Assembly (NCBI RefSeq): GCF_932526225.1
Contig: NC_064037.1
Span: 1-64,000 of the forward strand
DNA length: 64,000 nucleotides
Direction: 5' to 3'
From: Nematostella vectensis
Taxonomy: Eukaryota; Cnidaria; Anthozoa; Actiniaria; Edwardsiidae
Shown here: in pieces, positions 46,612 through 60,609 of the stretch
Layout: every line of letters starts with the position of its first letter
Numbering within the stretch: position 1 is the first letter of the stretch
Program-made: the position numbers and the translations under genes
Notes under the pieces: generated by a model
What the model was told of the DNA's origin: nothing
The model's database searches: none
The model's input: the letters and a program-made list of their open reading frames with translations, nothing else

Positions 46612-48612
46612 TGAACTTTAATGTTCTATTTGAAGGGGCGCATTTTGTACAGGGAAGCATACATAGAATGCTTAACTGGTGGAGAGGGGAGAGGTAACAG
46701 TTTATTGAGCATAATGTCAACAATAGCAGGGGGAAGGGAGGGGCACTCTCTTCATACAATATTGCAGTTGTTACCTATTATTAAATAAGTTTGTAAGATA
46801 TATTTGTTTATTAAGCAAGGTCTATTTTTGAGACAAGCAAACTCAAGTAAGAGATGTTGAAATAACAGGTGAGTGTTAAAAAAAAACAATTATCTGATTA
46901 GAAAACTAATGTAGATTCCTTTGCACCAAAATAAGAACAAACTTCATTTTGTTTGTTATTTATGAGGAACGAGATGAGCTCTACAAGGCCAAGAAGAAAT
47001 ATTTATTGCTCATCTAAATTATACAAGTAAATAATAATATTAAAAAAGAATTACTGTAAGTAATTAGAGTGGTTTTTATTAACCCGTGAAACAAAGTGTG
47101 ATAGTTAAACGGTAATAGTTAGTAAAACACAAAAAAGAACAATAGAATCAGATCACCACAAAGTGTAATACGCTAAAGCGTAGTTCACGGGTTAATGAAG
47201 GTTTTGACATTTCAACCTTACATCCACATGAAAGTAATGCCTAATATCGAGTGCCCTACAGTAAGTGTTTTGCAGTCAAGTTGTTTTCTGTTAGTAGGTA
47301 AAAAATTATTCTAAATAATAGTAATCATAGCTATGGTCACCACTTACACATATAGAACTTGTAATGAAAAGAAAGAAAAAATATATATATGCAGTCAAAC
47401 AACAGAATTGCATGATAACCTTGAATATATTGAATAAAGGACTGCAAAAAAACATCTTTTGTACTAGTTGCTTGAATTGACCCTTGGCTATTTTTAGCTG
47501 AATTCCCCTCCCCCTCTAAAAAAGAAAATAATAATAATAATAGAACAAAACTAAAAAGAAAACAAACACAACAGAGACCCCCAACAACAATTTTGATTTT
47601 TTTAACTTTCCTTTAAAAGGGGAGTGTCATGGTTAAGAGATTTGCAATAGCTCTAGAGCCCTGACACAATGAACTTCAGTGAAATTCTAATACTGACTTA
47701 TGAGCTTTTGGTACATGTGGGAGACTTTAAACAAAACAAAATAAATGACCACAAACTGTCAATTAACATAGTTTTCAATATAATATTGCATATTATTTAA
47801 TAAGGTATTCACAGCTTTTAAAAAGTTCAACTGTTTGTTGACACTTAAAAGCCTACAATAATCACTGACTCCAGACATGCGCAGTACTATGTTGCTGCCC
47901 CTTTAAAGTAAAATACAGCTTTACTTAGTCAGCGTAGACAATATTGCGGATTTTGTCAATATTCTAATATGAATATGTCAATATTCTCCCCCCTTACGTT
48001 TTTATTTCTATTTATTTTATGCTTTTCACATGATACCAAAACAGCGTCTTTTTTCTTCGCTAATTTGATGTCATGTACACAATAAAAGAGATGCGCCCGT
48101 GCACATGGCGAGTCCCCAAGGGACCCAAGACGCCCAAATAGACCTCTATTTTTTGTCATCCACAATCTCGGCGAGCTGTGCGTGGCGTAACCGTATTACA
48201 GGCCTGGGATCCTGGTTATTGTCCTCCCCATTAATGCGCGGGTTGGGATAACCTTGCAAGAGTGTTGTACAGCATATTCGCTCGGAAATATCGGTGCTTG
48301 GGGCCTTCGGGTTCTTTACAGCCTTCCGTAAAAGCCTTGTGCTGCCATACCGATTGGGTAATCCGTATGTATGGTTTCCGTTTTGTTCTTTAGACCGGGT
48401 TCGATCCCAGGCCAATGGGCTTTTTTTTTTAGTTCGTTTTTTTTTCTTTGTGCTGGACCCCCTTAATCCTGATAGGTTTTGCGCAAAAAAAAAAAAAAAA
48501 AGTGAGTTTGCAAAATAAGCTTGCTAGATTTATTGATTATATGTATTCAATTTGTTCCTAGGAAGTTAACAAAAAACACAAAGCAAAGAGTTTGAGGAAG
48601 TAAACAAGTATG
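46612..48612 (+). repeat. 2-kb unit 19
   Basis: Starts like unit 12 (TATTTTTGAGAC) but keeps the normal CGTAGTTCACGG. It has GTGCACATGG and ends with the same uninterrupted A-run as unit 13. tRNA-like module 48351-48418. Confidence 0.95.
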
Positions 48613-50610
48613 TGAACTTTAATGTTCTATTTGAAGGGGCGCATTTTGTACAGGGAAGCATACATAGAATGCTTAACTGGTGGAGAGGGGAGAGGTAACA
48701 GTTTATTGAGTTTAATGTCAACAATAGCAGGGGGAAGGGAGGGGCACTCTCTTCATACAATATTGCAGTTGTTACCTATTATTAAATAAGTTTGTAAGAT
48801 ATATTTGTTTATTAAGCAAGGTCTATTTTTGAGACAAGCAAACTCAAGTAAGAGATGTTGAAATAACAGGTGAGTGTTAAACAAAACAATTATCTGATTA
48901 GAAAACTAATGTAGATTCCTTTGCACCAAAATAAGAACAAACTTCATTTTGTTTGTTATTTATGAGGAACGAGATGAGCTCTACAAGGCCAAAAAGAAAT
49001 ATTTATTGCTCATCTAAATTATACAAGTAAATAATAATATTAAAAAAGAATTACTGTAAGTAATTAGAGTGGTTTTTATTAACCCGTGAAACAAAGTGTG
49101 ATAGTTAAACGGTAATAAGTAGTAAAACACAAAAAAGAACAATAGAATCAGATCACCACAAAGTGTAATACGCTAAAGCGTAGTGCACGGGTTAATGAAG
49201 GTTTTGACATTTCAACCTTACATCCACATGAAAGTAATGCCTAATATCGAGTGCCCTACAGTAAGTGTTTTGCAGTCAAGTTGTTTTCTGTTAGTAGGTA
49301 AAAAATGATTCTAAATAATAGTAATCATAGCTATGGTCACCACTTACACATATAGAACTTGTAATGAAAAGAAAGAAAAAATATATATATGCAGTCAAAC
49401 AACAGAATTGCATGATAACCTTGAATATATTGAATAAAGGACTGCAAAAAAACATCTTTTGTACTAGTTGCTTGAATTGACCCTTGGCTATTTTTAGCTG
49501 AATTCCCCTCCCCCTCTAAAAAAGAAAATAATAATAATAATAGAACAAAACTAAAAAGAAAACAAACACAACAGAGACCCCCAACAACAATTTTGATTTT
49601 TTTAACTTTCCTTTAAAAGGGGAGTGTCATGGTTAAGAGATTTGCAATAGCTCTAGAGCCCTGACACAATGAACTTCAGTGAAATTCTAATACTGACTTA
49701 TGAGCTTTTGGTACATGTGGGAGACTTTAAACAAAACAAAATAAATGACCACAAACTGTCAATTAACATAGTTTTCAATATAATATTGCATATTATTTAA
49801 TAAGGTATTCACAGCTTTTAAAAAGTTCAACTGTTTGTTGACACTTAAAAGCCTACAATAATCACTGACTCCAGACATGCGCAGTACTATGTTGCTGCCC
49901 CTTTAAAGTAAAATACAGCTTTACTTAGTCAGCGTAGACAAAATTGCGGATTTTGTCAATATTCTAATATGAAGATGTCAATATTCTCCCCCCCTTACGT
50001 CTTTATTTCTATTTATTTTATGCTTTTCACATAATACCAAAACAGCGTCTTTTTTCTTCGCTAATTTGATGTCATGTACACAATAAAAGAGATGCGCCCG
50101 TGCGCATGGCGAGTCCCCAAGGGACCCAAGACGCCCAAATAGACCTCTATTTTTTGTCATCCACAATCTCGGCGAGCTGTGCGTGGCGTAACCGTATTAC
50201 AGGCCTGGGATCCTGGTTATTGTCCTCCCCATTAATGCGCGAGTTGGGATAACCTTGCAAGAGTGTTGTACAGCATATTCGCTCGGAAATATCGGTGCTT
50301 GGGGCCTTCGGGTTCTTTACAGCCTTCCGTAAAAGCCTTGTGCTGCCATACCGATTGGGTAATCCGTATGTATGGTTTCTGTTTTGTTCTTCAGACCGGG
50401 TTCGATCCCAGGCCAATGGTCTTTTATTTTAGTTTGTTTTTTTTTCTTTGTGCTGGACCCCTTAATCCTGATAGGTTTTGCGCAAAAATAATAAAAAAAG
50501 TGAGTTTGCAAAATAAGCTTGCTAGATTTATTGATTATATGTATTCAATTTGTTCCTAGGAAGTTAACAAAAAACACAAAGCAAAGAGTTTGAGGAAGTA
50601 AACAAGTCTG
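48613..50610 (+). repeat. 2-kb unit 20
   Basis: Counterpart of unit 14: GGCCAAAAAG, CGTAGTGCACGG, AAAAATGATTC, CACATAATACC. Private changes TTGAGTTTAATG and GGTAATAAGTAG. tRNA-like module 50352-50419. Confidence 0.95.
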
Positions 50611-52609
50611 TGAACTTTAATGTTCTATTTGAAGGGGCGCATTTTGTACAGGGAAGCATACATAGAATGCTTAACTGGTGGAGAGGGGAGAGGTAACAGT
50701 TTATTGAGCATAATGTCAACAATAGCAGGGGGAAGGGAGGGGCACTCTCTTCATACAATATTGCAGTTGTTACCTATTATTAAATAAGTTTGTAAGATAT
50801 ATTTGTTTATTAAGCAAGGTATATTTCTGAGACAAGCAAACTCAAGTAAGGCTGTTGAAATAACAGGTGAGTGTTAAAAGAAAAACAATTATCTGATTAG
50901 AAAACTGCTGTAGATTCCTTTGCATCAAAATAAGAACAAACTTCATTTTGTTTGTTATTTATGGGGAACGAGATGAGCTCTACAAAGCCATAAAGAAATA
51001 TGTATTGCTCATCTAAATTATACAAGTAAATAATAATATTAAAAAAGAATTACTGTAAGTAATTAGAGTGGTTTTCATTAACCCGTGAAACAAAGTGTGA
51101 TAGTTAAACGGTAATAGTTAGTAAAACACAAAAAAGTACAATAGAATCAGATCACCACAAAGTGTAATACGCTAAAGCGTAGTTCACGGGTTAATGAAGG
51201 TTTTGACATTTCAACCTTACATCCACATGAAAGTAATGCCTAATATCGAGTGCCCTACAGTAAGTGTTTTGCAGTCAAGTTGTTTTCTGTTAGTAGGTAA
51301 AAAAATATTCTAAATAATAGTAATCATAGCTATGGTCACCACTTACACATATAGAACTTGTAATGAAAATAAAGAAAAATATATATATGCAGTCAAACAA
51401 CAGAATTGCATGATAACCTTGAATATATTGAATAAAGGACTGCAAAAAACATCTTTTGTACTAGTTGCTTGAATTGACCCTTGGCTATTTTCAGCTGAAT
51501 TCCCCTCCCCCTCTAAAAAAGAAAATAATAATAATAATAGAACAAAACTAAAAAGAAAACAAACACAGCAGAGACCCCCACGAACAATGTTGATTTTTTT
51601 TACTTTCCTTTAAAGGGGGAGTGTCATGTTTAAGAGATTTGCAATAGCTCTAGAGCCCTGACACAATGAACTTCAGTGAAATTCTAATACTGACTTATGA
51701 GCTTTTGTTACATGTGGGAGACTTTAAACAAAACAAAAAAAATGACCACAAACTGTCCATTAACATAGTTTTCAATATAATATTGCATATTATTTAATAA
51801 GGTATTGACAGCTTTTAAAAAGTTCAACTGTTTGTTGACACTTAAAAGCCTACAATAAACACTGACTCGAGACATGCGCAGTACTATGCTGCTGCCCCTT
51901 TAAAGTAAAATACAGCTTTACTTAGTCAGCGTAGACAATATTGCGGATTTTGTCAATATTCTAATTTGAATATGTCAATATTCTCCCCCCTTACGTCTTT
52001 ATTTCTATTTATTTTATGCTTTTCACATGATACCAAAACAGCGTCTTTTTTCTTCGCTAATTTGATGTCATGTACACAATAAAAGAGATGCGCCCGTGCG
52101 CATGGCGAGTCCCCAAGGGACCCAAGACACCCAAATAGACCTCTATTTTTTGTCATCCACAATCTCGGCGAGCTGTGCGTGGCGTAACCGTATTACAGGC
52201 CTGGGATCCTGGTTATTGTCTTCCCCATTAATGCGCGGGTTGGGATAACCTTGCAAGAGTGTTATACAGCATATTCGCTCGGAAATATCGGTGCTTGGGG
52301 CCTTCGGGTTCTTTACAGCCTTCCGTAAAAGCCTTGTGCTGCCATACCGATTGGGTAATCCGTATGTATGGTTTCCGTTTTGTTCTTCAGACCGTGTTCG
52401 ATCCCAGGCCAATGGGCTTTTTTTTTAAATTCGCTTTTTTTTCTTTGTGCTGGATCCCCTTAATCCTGATAGGTTTTGCGCAAAAATAATAAAAAAAAGT
52501 GAGTTTGCAAAATAAGCTTGCTAGATTTATTGATTATATGTATTCAATTTGTTCCTAGGAAGTTAACAAAAAACACAAAGCAAAGAGTTTGAGGAAGTAA
52601 ACAAGTCTG
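50611..52609 (+). repeat. 2-kb unit 21
   Basis: Mixed type: GTAAGGCTGTTGAAAT, AAAACTGCTGTAG and GCATCAAAATAAG (private), and AAAAGTACAATAG as in unit 16. CCCAAGACACCC and GTTATACAGC near the tRNA-like module (52348-52415). B-box change TGTTCGATCCC. Confidence 0.95.
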
Positions 52610-54606
52610 TGAACTTTAATGTTCTATTTGAAGGGGCGCATTTTGTACAGGGAAGCATACATAGAATGCTTAACTGGTGGAGAGGGGAGAGGTAACAGTT
52701 TATTGATCATAATGTCAACAATAGCAGGGGGAAGGGAGGGGCACTCTCTTCATACAATATTGCAGTTGTTACCTATTATTAAATAAGTTTAAAAGATATA
52801 TTTGTTTATTAAGCAAGGTCTATTTCTGAGACAAGCAAACTCAAGTAAGAGCTGTTGAAATAACAGGTGAGTGTTAAAAAAAAACAATTATCTGATTAGA
52901 AAACTAATGTAGATTCCTTTGCACCAAATAAGAACAAACTTCATTTTGTTTGTTATTTATGAGGAACGAGATGAGCTCTACAAGGCCAAGAAGAAATATG
53001 TATTGCTCATCTAAATTATACAAGTAAATAATAATATTAAAAAAGAATTACTGTAAGTAATTAGAGTGGTTTTCATTAACCCGTGAAACAAAGTGCGATA
53101 GTTAAACGGTAATAGTTAGTAAAACACAAAAACGAACAAAAGAATCAGATCACAACAAAGTGTAATACGCTAAAGCGTAGTTCACGGGTTAATGAAGGTT
53201 TTAACATTTCAACCTTACATCCACATGAAAGTAATGCCTAATATCGAGTGCCCTACAGTAAGTGTTTTGCAGTCAAGTTGTTTTCTGTTAGTAGGTAAAA
53301 AATTATTCTAAATAATAGTAATCATAGCTATGGTCACCACTTACACATATAGCACTTGTAATGAAAAGAAAGAAAAAATATATATATGCAGTCAAACAAC
53401 AGAATTGCATGATAACCTTGAATATATTGAATAAAGGACTGCAAAAAAACATCTTTTGTACTAGTTGCTTGAATTGACCCTTGGCTATTTTTAGCTGAAT
53501 TCCCCTCCCCCTCTAAAAAAGAAAATAATAATAATAATAGCACAAAACTAAAAAGAAAACAAACACAGCAGAGACCCCCACCAACAATTTTGATTTTTTT
53601 TACTTTCCTTTAAAGGGGGAGTGTCATGTTTAAGAGATTTGCAATAGCTCTAGAGCCCTGACACAATGAACTTCAGTGAAATTCTAATACTGACTTATGA
53701 GCTTTTGGTACATGTGGGAGACTTTAAACAAAACAAAAAAAAATGACCACAAACTGTCCATTAACATAGTTTTCAATATAATATTGCATATTATTTAATA
53801 AGGTATTAACAGCTTTTAAAAAGTTCAACTGTTTGTAGACACTTAAAAGCCTACAATAAACACTGACTCGAGACATGCGCAGTACTATGCTGCTGCCCCT
53901 TTAAAGTAAAATACAGCTTTACTTAGTCAGCGTAGAAAATATTGCGGATTTTGTCAATATTCTAATATGAATATGTCAATATTCTCCCCCCTTACGTCTT
54001 TATTTCTATTTATTTTATGCTTTTCACATGATACCAAAACAGCGTCTTTTTTCTTCGCTAATTTGATGTCATGTACACAATAAAAGAGATGCGCCCGTGC
54101 GCATGGCGAGTCCCCAAGGGACCCAAGACGCCCAAATAGACCTCTATTTTTTGTCATCCACAATCTCGGCGAGCTGTGCGTGGCGTAACCGTATTACAGG
54201 CCTGGGATCCTGGTTATTGTCCTCCCCATTAATGCGCGGGTTGGGATAACCTTGCAAGAGTGTTGTACAGCATATTCGCTCGGAAATATCGGTGCTTGGG
54301 GCCTTCGGGTTCTTTACAGCCTTCCGTAAAAGCCTTGTGCTGCCATACCGATTGGGTAATCCGTATGTATGGTTTCCGTTTTGTTCTTCAGACCGTGTTC
54401 GATCCCAGGCCAATGGGCTTTTTTTTAGTTCCCTTTTTTTTCTTTGTGCTGGACCCCCTTAATCCTGATAGGTTTTGCGCAAAAATAAAAAAAAAGTGAG
54501 TTTGCAAAGTAAGCTTGCTAGATTTGTTGATTATATGTATTCAATTTGTTCCTAGGAAGTTAACAAAAAACACAAAGCAAAGAGTTTGAGGAAGTAAACA
54601 AGTCTG
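52610..54606 (+). repeat. 2-kb unit 22
   Basis: Counterpart of unit 15: AAGTGCGATAG, AAAACGAACAAAAG, AGCACAAAACT. It begins the alternating series with units 24 and 26. tRNA-like module 54349-54416. Confidence 0.95.
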
Positions 54607-56608
54607 TGAACTTTAATGTTCTATTTGAAGGGGCGCATTTTGTACAGGGAAGCATACATAGAATGCTTAACTGGTGGAGAGGGGAGAGGTAACAGTTTAT
54701 TGAGCATAATGTCAACAATAGCAGGGGGAAGAGAGGGGCACTCTCTATATACAATATTGCAGTTGTTACCTATAATTAAATAAGTTTGTAACATGTCTTT
54801 GTTTTTTAAGCAAGGTCTATTTCTGAGACAAGCAAACTCAAGTAAGGCTGTTAAAATAACAGGTGAGTGTTAAAAGAAAAAAAATTATCTGATTAGAAAA
54901 CTACTGTAGATTCGTTTGCACCAAAATAAGAACAAACTTCATTTTGTTTGTTATTTATGAGGAACGAGATAGGCTCTACAAAGCCATAAAGAAATATGTA
55001 TTGCTCATCTAAATTATACAAGTAAATAATAATATTAAAAAAGAACTACTGTAAGTAATTAGAGTGGTTTTCATTAACCTGTGAAACAAAGTGTGATAGT
55101 TAAACGGTAATAGTTAGTAAAACACAAAAAAGTACAATAGAATCAGATCACCACAAAGTGTAATACGCTAAAGCGTAGTTCTCGGGTTAATGAAGGTTTT
55201 GACATTTCAACCTTACATCCACATGAAAGTAATGCCTAATATCGAGAGCCCTACAGTAAGTGTTTTGCAGTCAAGTTGTTTTCTGTTAGTAGGTAAAAAA
55301 TTATTCTAAATAATAGTAATCATAGCTATGGTCACCACTTACACATATAGCACTTGTAATGAAAAGAAAGAAAAAATATATATATGCAGTCAAACAACAG
55401 AATTGCATGATAACCTTGAATATATTGAATAAAGGACTGCAAAAAACATCTTTTGTACTAGTTGCTTGAATTGACCCTTGGCTATTTTTAGCTGAATTCC
55501 CCTCCCCCTCTAAAAAAGAAAATAATAATAATAATAGAACAAAACTAAAAAGAAAACAAACACAGCAGAGACCCCCACGAACAATGTTGATTTTGTTTTA
55601 CTTTCCTTTAAAGGGGGAGTGTCATGTTTAAGAGATTTGCAATAGCTCTAGAGCCCTGACACAATGAACTTCAGTGAAATTCTAATACTGACTTATGAGC
55701 TTTTGGTACATGTGGGAGACTTTAAACAAAACAAAAAAAAAATGACCACAAACTGTCCATTAACATAGTTTTCAATATAATATTGCATATTATTTAATAA
55801 GGTATTGACAGCTTTTAAAAAGTTCAACTGTTTGTAGACACTTAAAAGCCTACAATAAACACTGACTCGAGACATGCGCAGTACTATGCTGCTGCCCCTT
55901 TAAAGTAAAATACAGCTTTACTTAGTCAGCGTAGACAATATTGCGGATTTTGTCAATATTCTAATATGAATATGTCAATATTCTCCCCCGTTACGTCTTT
56001 ATTTCTATTTATTTTATGCTTTTCACATGATACCAAAACAGCGTCTTTTTTCTTCGCTAATTTGATGTCATGTACACAATAAAAGAGATGCGCCCGTGCG
56101 CATGGCGAGTCCCCAAGGGACCCAAGACACCCAAATAGACCTCTATTTTTTGTCATCCCCAATCTTGGCGAGCTGTGCGTGGCGTAACCGTATTACAGGC
56201 CTGGGATCCTGGTTATTGTCCTCCCCATTAATGCGCGGGTTGGGATAACCTTGCAAGAGTGTTGTACAGCATATTCGCTCGGAAATATCGGTGCTTGGGG
56301 CCTTCGGGTTCTTTACAGCCTTCCGTAAAAGCCTTGTGCTGCCATACCGATTGGGTAATCCGTATGTATGGTTTCGGTTTTGTTCTTCAGACCGGGTTCG
56401 ATCCCAGGCCAATGGGCTTTTTTTTTAATTCGCTTTTTTTTCTTTGTGCTGGACCCCCTTAATCCTGATAGGTTTTGCGCAAAAATAATAAAAAAAAGTG
56501 AGTTTGCAAAATAAGCTTGCTAGATTTATTGATTATATGTATTCAATTTGTTCCTAGGAAGTTAACAAAAAACACAAAGCAAAGAGTTTGAGGAAGTAAA
56601 CAAGTCTG
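54607..56608 (+). repeat. 2-kb unit 23
   Basis: Counterpart of unit 16 in its first part: AAGGCTGTTAAAAT, GATTCGTTTGC, AACCTGTGAAAC, GTACAATAG. CATCCCCAATCTTGG near the tRNA-like module is shared with unit 25. Module 56348-56415. Confidence 0.95.
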
Positions 56609-58607
56609 TGAACTTTAATGTTCTATTTGAAGGGGCGCATTTTGTACAGGGAAGCATACATAGAATGCTTAACTGGTGGAGAGGGGAGAGGTAACAGTTT
56701 ATTGAGCATAATGTCAACAATAGCAGGGGGAAGGGAGGGGCACTCTCTTCATACAATATTGCAGTTGTTACCTATTATTAAATAAGTTTGTAAGATATAT
56801 TTGTTTATTAAGCAAGGTCTATTTCTGAGACAAGCAAACTCAAGTAAGAGCTGTTGAAATAACAGGTGAGTGTTAAAAAAAAAAACAATAACCTATTTAG
56901 AAAACTAATGTAGATTCCTTTGCACCAAATAAGAACAAACTTCATTTTGTTATTATTTATGAGGAACGAGATGAGCTCTACAAGGCCAAGAAGAAATATG
57001 TATTGCTCATCTAAATTATACAAGTAAATAATAATATTAAAAAAAGAATTACTGTAAGTAATTAGAGTGGTTTTCATTAACCCGTGAAACAAAGTGCGAT
57101 AGTTAAACGGTAATAGTTAGTAAAACACAAAAACGAACAAAAGAATCAGATCACAACAAAGTGTAATACGCTAAAGCGTAGTTCACGGGTTAATGAAGGT
57201 TTTAACATTTCAACCTTACATCCACATGAAAGTAATGCCTAATATCGAGTGCCCTACAGTAAGTGTTTTGCAGTCAAGTTGTTTTCTGTTAGTAGGTAAA
57301 AAATTATTCTAAATAATAGTAATCATAGCTATGGTCACCACTTACACATATAGCACTTGTAATGAAAAGAAAGAAAACATATATATATGCAGTCAAACAA
57401 CAGAATTGCATGATAACCTTGAATATATTGAATAAAGGACTGCAAAAAAACATATTTTGTACTAGTTGCTTGAATTGACCCTTGGCTATTTTTAGCTGAA
57501 TTCCCCTCCCCCTCTAAAAAAGAAAATAATAATAATAATAGCACAAAACTAAAAAGAAAACAAAACACAGCAGAGACCCCCACCAACAATTTTGATTTTT
57601 TTTACTTTCCTTTAAAGGGGGAGTGTCATGTTTAAGAGATTTGCAATAGCTCTAGAGCCCTGACACAATGAACTTCAGTGAAATTCTAATACTGACTTAT
57701 GAGCTTTTGGTACATGTGGGAGACTTTAAACAAAACAAAAAAAATGACCACAAACTGTCCATTAACATAGTTTTCAATATAATATTGCATATTATTTAAT
57801 AAGGTATTAACAGCTTTTAAAAAGTTCAACTGTTTGTAGACACTTAAAAGCCTACAATAAACACTGACTCGAGACATGCGCAGTACTATGCTGCTGCCCC
57901 TTTAAAGTAAAATACAGCTTTACTTAGTCAGCGTAGAAAATATTGCGGATTTTGTCAATATTCTAATATGAATATGTCAATATTCTCCCCCCTTACGTCT
58001 TTATTTCTATTTATTTTATGCTTTTCACATGATACCAAAACAGCGTCTTTTTTCTTCGCTAATTTGATGTCATGTACACAATAAAAGAGATGCGCCCGTG
58101 CGCATGGCGAGTCCCCAAGGGACCCAAGACGCCCAAATAGACCTCTATTTTTTGTCATCCACAATCTCGGCGAGCTGTGCGTGGCGTAACCGTATTACAG
58201 GCCTGGGATCCTGGTTATTGTCCTCCCCATTAATGCGCGGGTTGGGATAACCTTGCAAGAGTGTTGTACAGCATATTCGCTCGGAAATATCGGTGCTTGG
58301 GGCCTTCGGGTTCTTTACAGCCTTCCGTAAAAGCCTTGTGCTGCCATACCGATTGGGTAATCCGTATGTATGGTTTCCGTTTTGTTCTTCAGACCGTGTT
58401 CGATCCCAGGCCAATGGGCTTTTTTTTAGTTCCCTTTTTTTTCTTTGTGCTGGACCCCCTTAATCCTGATAGGTTTTGCGCAAAAATAAAAAAAAAGTGA
58501 GTTTGCAAAGTAAGCTTGCTAGATTTGTTGATTATATGTATTCAATTTGTTCCTAGGAAGTTAACAAAAAACACAAAGCAAAGAGTTTGAGGAAGTAAAC
58601 AAGTCTG
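56609..58607 (+). repeat. 2-kb unit 24
   Basis: Alternating type with AAGTGCGATAG and TTTTGTTATTATTTATG, the latter shared with unit 26. tRNA-like module 58350-58417 with TGTTCGATCCC. Confidence 0.95.
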
Positions 58608-60609
58608 TGAACTCTAATGTTCTATTTGAAGGGGGCGCATTTTGTACAGGGAAGCATACATAGATTGCTTAACTGGTGGAGAGGGGAGAGGTAACAGTTT
58701 ATTGAGCATAATGTCAACAATAGCAGGGGGAAGAGAGGGGCACTCTCTATATACAATATTGCAGTTGTTACCTATAATTAAATAAGTTTGTAACATGTCT
58801 TTGTTTTTTAAGCAAGGTCTATTTCTGAGACAAGCAAACTCAAGTAAGGCTGTTAAAATAACAGGTGAGTGTTAAAAGAAAAACAATTATCTGATTAGAA
58901 AACTACTGTAGATTCGTTTGCACCAAATTAAGAACAAACTTCATTTTGTTTGTTATTTATGAGGAACGAGATAAGCTCTACAAAGCCATAAAGAAATATG
59001 TATTGCTCATCTAAATTATACAAGTAAATAATAATATTAAAAAAGAACTACTGTAAGTAATTAGAGTGGTTTTCATTAACCTGTGAAACAAAGTGTGATA
59101 GTTAAACGGTAATAGTTAGTAAAACACAAAAAAGTACAATAGAATCAGATCACCACAAAGTGTAATACGCTAAAGCGTAGTTCACGGGTTAATGAAGGTT
59201 TTGACATTTCAACCTTACATCCACATGAAAGTAATGCCTAATATCGAGAGCCCTACAATAAGTGTTTTGCAGTCAAGTTGTTTTCTGTTAGTAGGTAAAA
59301 AATTATTCTAAATAATAGTAATCATAGCTATGGTCACCACTTACACATATAGCACTTGTAATGAAAAGAAAGAAAAAATATATATATGCAGTCAAACAAC
59401 AGAATTGCATGATAACCTTGAATATATTGAATAAAGGACTGCAAAAAACATCTTTTGTACTAGTTGCTTGAATTGACCCTTGGCTATTTTTAGCTGAATT
59501 CCCCTCCCCCTCTAAAAAAGAAAATAATAATAATAATAGAACAAAACTAAAAAGAAAACAAACACAGCAGAGACCCCCACGAACAATGTTGATTTTTTTT
59601 TACTTTCCTTTAAAGGGGGAGTGTCATGTTTAAGAGATTTGCAATAGCTCTAGAGCCCTGACACAATGAACTTCAGTGAAATTCTAATACTGACTTATGA
59701 GCTTTTGGTACATGTGGGAGACTTTAAACAAAACAAAAACAAATGACCACAAACTGTCCATTAACATAGTTTTCAATATAATATTGCATATTATTTAATA
59801 AGGTATTAACAGCTTTTAAAAAGTTCAACTGTTTGTAGACACTTAAAAGCCTACAATAAACACTGACTCGAGACATGCGCAGTACTATGCTGCTGCCCCT
59901 TTAAAGTAAAATACAGCTTTACTTAGTCAGCGTAGACAATATTGCGGATTTTGTCAATATTCTAATATGAATATGTCAATATTCTCCCCCCTTACGTCTT
60001 TATTTCTATTTATTTTATGCTTTTCACATGATACCAAAACAGCGTCTTTTTTCTTCGCTAATTTGATGTCATGTACACAATAAAAGAGATGCGCCCGTGC
60101 GCATGGCGAGTCCCCAAGGCACCCAAGACACCCAAATAGACCTCTATTTTTTGTCATCCCCAATCTTGGCGAGCTGTGCGTGGCGTAACCGTATTACAGG
60201 CCTGGGATCCTGGTTATTGTCCTCCCCATTAATGCGCGGGTTGGGATAACCTTGCAAGAGTGTTGTACAGCATATTCGCTCGGAAATATCGGTGCTTGGG
60301 GCCTTCGGGTTCTTTACAGCCTTCCGTAAAAGCCTTGTGCTGCCATACCGATTGGGTAATCCGTATGTATGGTTTCCGTTTTGTTCTTCAGACCGTGTTC
60401 GATCCCAGGCCAATGGGCTTTTTTTTTTAATTCGCTTTTTTTTCTTTGTGCTGGACCCCCTTAATCCTGATAGGTTTTGCGCAAAAATAATAAAAAAAGT
60501 GAGTTTGCAAAATAAGCTTGCTAGATTTATTGATTATATGTATTCAATTTGTTCCTAGGAAGTTAACAAAAAACACAAAGCAAAGAGTTTGAGGAAGTAA
60601 ACAAGTCTG
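58608..60609 (+). repeat. 2-kb unit 25
   Basis: Alternating type with AAGGCTGTTAAAAT and GTACAATAG. Starts with GTGAACTCTAATG and has an extra G (GAAGGGGGCGC). CCCCAATCTTGG as in unit 23. tRNA-like module 60349-60416. Confidence 0.95.

Noticed and set aside
57335-57589. 84-codon minus-strand frame with a hydrophobic start resembling a signal peptide.
   Set aside because: It is the complement of the A-rich/AAT tract of the 2-kb unit, and the equivalent frame is broken by small indels in most other units.
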